Positions 41,322 through 44,610 of a stretch of 44,610 nt of DNA are shown here, piece by piece. This stretch comes from Micrococcaceae bacterium (GTDB lineage Bacteria; Actinomycetota; Actinomycetes; Actinomycetales; Micrococcaceae): NCBI GenBank assembly GCA_025465475.1, contig JAODMR010000153.1, positions 1 to 44,610 on the forward strand. Reading direction: 5' to 3'. The notes beneath the pieces were generated by a model. The model was not told where the DNA came from and ran no database searches. It worked only from the letters and a program-made list of their open reading frames with translations. The translations under genes were made by a program, and so were the position numbers. Within the stretch, counting starts at the first letter, position 1. Each line of letters starts with the position of its first letter.

Positions 41322-42197
41322 TCACAGCACGTACTGCACCGCCTCGGCGTGGATGGCTGCCGCCCGTACAACGGTCAAGACGACCAACAGCAGCACCACG
41401 ACGGCCAAACCACCCCACTGGTATAGCCCCCGACGGGCACGCGCAGGTACGTATGCCAGAACAACGGCGGCCAGCCCCCCGGCCAGCAATCCGCCCAGGT
41501 GGGCCTGCCACGCGATGCCAGCCACGAAAAAGCCCAGGGCGGCGTTGATTGCTATCAACACCACGATCTGGCGAACGTCCCCGCCCCGCTGGCGTTGAAC
41601 GACGAAGAGAGCCCCGAACAACCCGAATATGGCTCCAGAAGCACCCACAACGGGAACGCCCAAGGGGGAAAGCAGGAGGACCCCTACCGAGCCGCCAAAC
41701 GCCGAAATGAGGTAGAGCGCAAGGAATCGTGCCCGGCCCAAGACCGGTTCAAGTGCATTGCCCAGGATCCACAGGGCATACATGTTGAACAGGATGTGGG
41801 GAAGGAAGTTCTGCGAGTGCAGGAACGCCGCGGTGAGCATACGCCAGGGCTGGAATTCGGTATACACAGGGGCATACCAAAGGGTCGTCTCCACCGACAA
41901 TCCCGGCAGAAACTGCAGCAGGAAAGCCAGAGCGCACATCACGATCAGGGTCAGGGTGACGACCGGTTTGCCGCCCGCCCGCACCGTGCCGCCGTAGCCG
42001 GAACGGTAGGTGGGGGCGGAGCGGGAAGCCTCGGCAACACAATCGACACACTGCACGCCAACCGCAGCTGGCCGCTGGCAATCGCTGCAGGCAGGCCGGC
42101 CGCACCTTTGGCAGCGCACATAGGAGATCCGGTCCGGATGACGGGGGCAAACAGGAACCTGGGTACCGGCATCCGGCATCGTGGATCCATAGCTCAT
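41322..42197 (-). CDS. Rhomboid-family intramembrane serine protease with zinc ribbon
   Basis: 291 residues. The N terminus (~17-53) is a B-box-like zinc-binding module: CPRHPDR, CQRCGRPACSDC, CVDC. Six or seven membrane helices follow. Rhomboid features: RMLTAAFLHSQNFLPHILFN (HxxxN oxyanion helix), GASGAIFG with catalytic Ser187, and WQAHLGGLLAG with catalytic His233. It cleaves membrane-protein segments within the bilayer. It is second in a two-gene unit after the cyclophilin gene (48 bp gap). Such zinc-ribbon rhomboids are conserved near ppiA and crgA in Actinomycetota. Confidence 0.94.
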   Translation of the reverse strand: MSYGSTMPDAGTQVPVCPRHPDRISYVRCQRCGRPACSDCQRPAAVGVQCVDCVAEASRSAPTYRSGYGGTVRAGGKPVVTLTLIVMCALAFLLQFLPGLSVETTLWYAPVYTEFQPWRMLTAAFLHSQNFLPHILFNMYALWILGNALEPVLGRARFLALYLISAFGGSVGVLLLSPLGVPVVGASGAIFGLFGALFVVQRQRGGDVRQIVVLIAINAALGFFVAGIAWQAHLGGLLAGGLAAVVLAYVPARARRGLYQWGGLAVVVLLLVVLTVVRAAAIHAEAVQYVL

Positions 42198-42245
42198 GTG
42201 CAGATGTACTCGCTGCCGTATAGAAGGTGGGCGGTGGGTGCTGGG

Positions 42246-42788
42246 TTAGAGCTGTTCGACGGTGATGCTGTTGATGACGACGTCCTGGCGTGGCTTGTCC
42301 CCGGGGCCGGTGGCGACACCCTCGATGGCGTCAACAACTGCCTTGGACTCATCGTCAGCCACTTCGCCGAAGATGCTGTGCTTGCCCTGCAGCCAGGTGG
42401 TCGGGACCGTCGTGATGAAGAACTGGGACCCATTGGTACCGCGTCCACCCTGAATGCCGGCATTCGCCATGGCCAGCTTGTAGGGCTCATTGAAGCTCAG
42501 CTCCGGGTGGATCTCGTCGTCGAACTGGTAACCCGGTCCGCCCACGCCGCGGCCAAGCGGGTCACCGGCCTGAACCATGAAGTCTTTGATGATGCGGTGG
42601 AAGATGGTGCCGTCATAAAGCGGCGCGTTGGTCTTTTCGCCGGTCGCCGGGTGGGTCCATGTCGTCTCACCGGTGGCCAGGCCAACGAAGTTCTTGACAG
42701 TCTTGGGCGCGTGGTTACCGAAGAGGTTCACGACGATGTCGCCCTGGTTGGTGTGGATGGTTGCTTTGGCTGTAGGAATAGCATTCAT
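42246..42788 (-). CDS. ppiA: Cyclophilin-type peptidyl-prolyl cis-trans isomerase
   Basis: 180 residues from ATG 42788 with GGAAG upstream; a frame extending to 42839 is not needed. Cyclophilin core: ATIHTNQGDIVVNLFGNHAP, TIFHRIIKDFMVQAGDPLG (catalytic Arg and Phe region), LAMANAGIQGGRGTNGSQFF with Gln and Phe, and WLQGKHSIFGEV with Trp. No signal peptide, so cytosolic. It speeds proline isomerisation during folding. This is the origin-proximal ppiA of actinobacteria, co-directional with rhomboid and divergent from the hendecad-repeat gene. Confidence 0.95.
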   Translation of the reverse strand: MNAIPTAKATIHTNQGDIVVNLFGNHAPKTVKNFVGLATGETTWTHPATGEKTNAPLYDGTIFHRIIKDFMVQAGDPLGRGVGGPGYQFDDEIHPELSFNEPYKLAMANAGIQGGRGTNGSQFFITTVPTTWLQGKHSIFGEVADDESKAVVDAIEGVATGPGDKPRQDVVINSITVEQL

Positions 42789-42988
42789 GCGGCCATTCTT
42801 CCACGCGGGGGCTGACAGTATCCTGGAATTACCCGTCATTGCGCGGAAAGTGAACCGTCCGAAGCCGGTTGTCCGCCACGGAAAGGGGCGGCACGGATCC
42901 TCCGCGCCCGTCGTTCAAGGGAATAGCCGGAAGCAATCAATGCACGTAGGCTATGGAAAGACTTGCCAAACAAATCCGGGAGGACGTT

Positions 42989-43993
42989 GTGAAGAAAGCA
43001 GACCGCACCAGCCACAACCTGGAGGAAGCGCTCACCAGCGGCGTTAAGACTGCCCGCGAATGGGCAACTCCTCGGGTAGAGACGGCCCGCGTGTGGGTAG
43101 CCCCGCATGTCGAAACGGCTCAGGTATGGGCCGGCCCGCGCGTGGAAACCGCGCTGGGCTGGGCCGTCCCCAAGCTCGAGAAGGGACTCGAGACTGCATC
43201 CCCAAAGGTGCAGGAAAGCCTGCGCAAGGCAGCCCATGCAACGGCCGAAGGCGTCGCAACTGTCACGCCGAAAATCCAGGAAAGCCTGGATAAGCTGGCG
43301 CCGCGAATCGCCGAGGTGATCGATGGTGCCGCACCAAAGATCCAGGGACGTCTGGACAAGGCCACGCCTGCCCTGGCCACCGCCAAGGAGAAGGTCGTCG
43401 GTTTGTACCTGCCCGCCCTGTCCGACAAGTTCGGTGCGGCAGCGGAAGCCGTGAGCAAGGCCCTGGACAGCGCGCAAAGCCCCGAGCAGGTGGAACTGAT
43501 CGTTGCCAGGTTGACCGGCAACAAGAAGGCCATTGCCAAGGCACAAAAGGCCGCGGCAGAGGCAGCCAAGCAGGCAGCGGAACAAGCCCGGCGTGAACAG
43601 CGCCGTGGCGGCAAGGGTTGGCTGATTTTCGGTGTGATTGCCGCCGCTGGTGCAGCGGGAGTCGCTGCCTGGAAGGCTTCCCAGCCGGTGGAGGACCCCT
43701 GGAAGTCGCCGGCGCCGGTGGCGTCGGGCAGCGCCAACACTCCCACTCCCACTCCCGTTGCGACGACTCCGGAACCAGCTCCGGCAGCCGCACCGGCGAC
43801 CGCTTCTGCCATCGACGATTCTGCCGCTGATGGCGGTGAATCAGCCCAGCACGTGGCCGGTCCCCTCGGGAACGACGACGGCGGAACGACAGAAAGTGCC
43901 AACGGAACTGGCACAGCAGCCACCGACGCCAAGACGGCGATGCACAACATCGCCGCCGCTTCCGATGAGAAGCTCAAGCCGACTGACAAGTAA
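42989..43993 (+). CDS. Membrane protein with 11-residue repeats, DUF5324-like
   Basis: 334 residues from GTG 42989, chosen for GGGAGGA five bases upstream; an ATG at 42953 would add 12 residues. Residues ~20-130 are 11-residue repeats in which Pro-basic-Val/Ile recurs: WATPRVETARV, WVAPHVETAQV, WAGPRVETALG, WAVPKLEKGLE, later TPKIQESLDKL, APRIAEVIDGA, APKIQGRLDKA. This predicts amphipathic helix, as in apolipoprotein or LEA-like proteins. A Lys/Ala coiled stretch (KAQKAAAEAAKQAAEQARR) leads to one membrane helix (GWLIFGVIAAAGAAGVAAW), then a Pro/Thr/Ala tail. It resembles streptomycete DUF5324 proteins encoded in the same neighbourhood, from memory. Function unknown. Confidence 0.75.
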   Translation: MKKADRTSHNLEEALTSGVKTAREWATPRVETARVWVAPHVETAQVWAGPRVETALGWAVPKLEKGLETASPKVQESLRKAAHATAEGVATVTPKIQESLDKLAPRIAEVIDGAAPKIQGRLDKATPALATAKEKVVGLYLPALSDKFGAAAEAVSKALDSAQSPEQVELIVARLTGNKKAIAKAQKAAAEAAKQAAEQARREQRRGGKGWLIFGVIAAAGAAGVAAWKASQPVEDPWKSPAPVASGSANTPTPTPVATTPEPAPAAAPATASAIDDSAADGGESAQHVAGPLGNDDGGTTESANGTGTAATDAKTAMHNIAAASDEKLKPTDK

Positions 43994-44006
43994 CATCGGC
44001 TGACAT

Positions 44007-44040
44007 CCGGAAGGGGCTCCCGCAAGGGGGTCCCTTCCGG
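44007..44040 (+). terminator. Hairpin after the hendecad-repeat gene
   Basis: CCGGAAGGGGCTCCC (44007-44021) pairs with GGGGGTCCCTTCCGG (44026-44040) with two mismatches, loop GCAA. No T-run. Confidence 0.7.
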
Positions 44041-44071
44041 CGTTTGGGCGCGGGAGTGTACATTGCTCCTG

Positions 44072-44610
44072 ATGGCAACTCCCCAGCAGGAACGGCCGTC
44101 CTTCCCGGCAACGCCGCCGGTTCGGACGTGGATGCCCTCTGTTTCCATCATCATTCCCGCCCGCAACGAGGAAGCAGTTCTTCGCGCCTGCGTTCTGGCC
44201 GCCCTGCAGCAAAGCGTTCCGGCCAAGGAAATCATCGTCGTGGACAACGACTCCACGGATGGCACGGTCGACGTGGTTCGCCAGCTCCAGCAGCAACACC
44301 CGTCAGCTTCCCTGATCCTGCAACGCCAATCAGCGCAGTTGGGCTTGGTCCCCACCCGCAACGTTGGCTTTGACAGCGCCACCGGGGACATCCTGGGCAG
44401 GATCGACGCCGACTCCGTACTGGCGCCGGACTGGGTGGAGCAGGTCCAGGAGGCCTTCCTCGACCCGGAGGTGGCAGCGGCCACGGGTCCGGTGGTCTAT
44501 TACGACATGCCGCTGCAACAGTTTGGTTTGCGGGCTGACGACCGGATGCGCCGGCTGATGCTCCTGCTGGCCCGGAACCGGTATCGCTTTCTTTTCGGCT
44601 CCAACATGGC
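44072..44610 (+). CDS. Family 2 glycosyltransferase (3' end outside window)
   Basis: 179 codons from ATG 44072 before the window ends. GT-A fold N terminus: MPSVSIIIPARNEEAVLRAC, EIIVVDNDSTDGTVDVV (nucleotide-binding Asp), LGLVPTRNVGFDSATGDIL, and the metal-binding DxD as RIDADSVLAPDWVEQV. The truncated end RFLFGSNMA is typical of the acceptor-side segment. It transfers a sugar from a nucleotide donor to a lipid or polysaccharide, probably at the inner membrane face. No clear ribosome site; an upstream start cannot be excluded. Confidence 0.88.
   Translation, partial: MATPQQERPSFPATPPVRTWMPSVSIIIPARNEEAVLRACVLAALQQSVPAKEIIVVDNDSTDGTVDVVRQLQQQHPSASLILQRQSAQLGLVPTRNVGFDSATGDILGRIDADSVLAPDWVEQVQEAFLDPEVAAATGPVVYYDMPLQQFGLRADDRMRRLMLLLARNRYRFLFGSNM

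Overview
The window is high-GC actinobacterial chromosome with many GTG starts, ATGA/GTGA/TAATG gene overlaps and purine-rich Shine-Dalgarno sites. The order fhaA-fhaB-pstP-rodA-pbpA-pknA-pknB, followed by a PabA/TrpG-type amidotransferase, crgA, a zinc-ribbon rhomboid and a cyclophilin, is the conserved origin-proximal block of Actinomycetota. Protein styles and the TCGACAAGCTCGA-type intergenic repeats suggest Micrococcaceae (Arthrobacter-like). The genus is inference. No insertion sequence, prophage or CRISPR array was seen.

Left part (1-10160): a single-domain HD protein resembling alarmone hydrolases, a DUF1992 protein, an SMP-30 lactonase-like protein, an ABM monooxygenase, a DUF3253 protein, a D-2-hydroxyacid dehydrogenase overlapping an SDR epimerase, ribokinase, a PAP2 phosphatase, a 59-residue acidic protein and a LacI-type regulator. 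Gene-poor gaps hold tandem repeats and stacked hairpins.

Middle (10160-28433): the LacI gene diverges from a five-gene operon (polar amino-acid-type ABC importer, Gfo/Idh dehydrogenase, FAD amine/amino-acid oxidoreductase). Two matching 14-bp near-palindromes lie in the shared promoter region. An MscS-type channel, an M20 amidohydrolase, a MarR-like protein, a 1203-residue nuclease-exonuclease-helicase protein and an Old Yellow Enzyme follow. Next comes a set matching the non-phosphorylative L-fucose route: FadR-type regulator, aldo/keto reductase, L-fuconate dehydratase, FAH-family hydrolase and SDR dehydrogenase, with a 15-bp palindrome between the two divergent arms. tRNA-Leu(CAG) sits on the minus strand behind a shared terminator.

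Right part (28778-44610): the envelope and signalling operon makes two FHA proteins, a PP2C phosphatase, the SEDS/PBP pair RodA-PbpA and two PASTA kinases. After crgA comes about 850 bp without a convincing gene, containing a 20-bp tandem repeat and long inverted repeats, two of them sharing identical 12-bp ends. Then come a small acidic repeat protein, a roughly 315-bp cluster of about eleven DnaA-box-like 9-mers, rhomboid, cyclophilin, a membrane protein with 11-residue repeats, and a truncated family-2 glycosyltransferase.

The most interesting item is the DnaA-box cluster (40934-41248). It has origin-like box density, yet no dnaA or dnaN lies next to it. A replication-control or titration locus near oriC, or an unconventional origin, would both fit.
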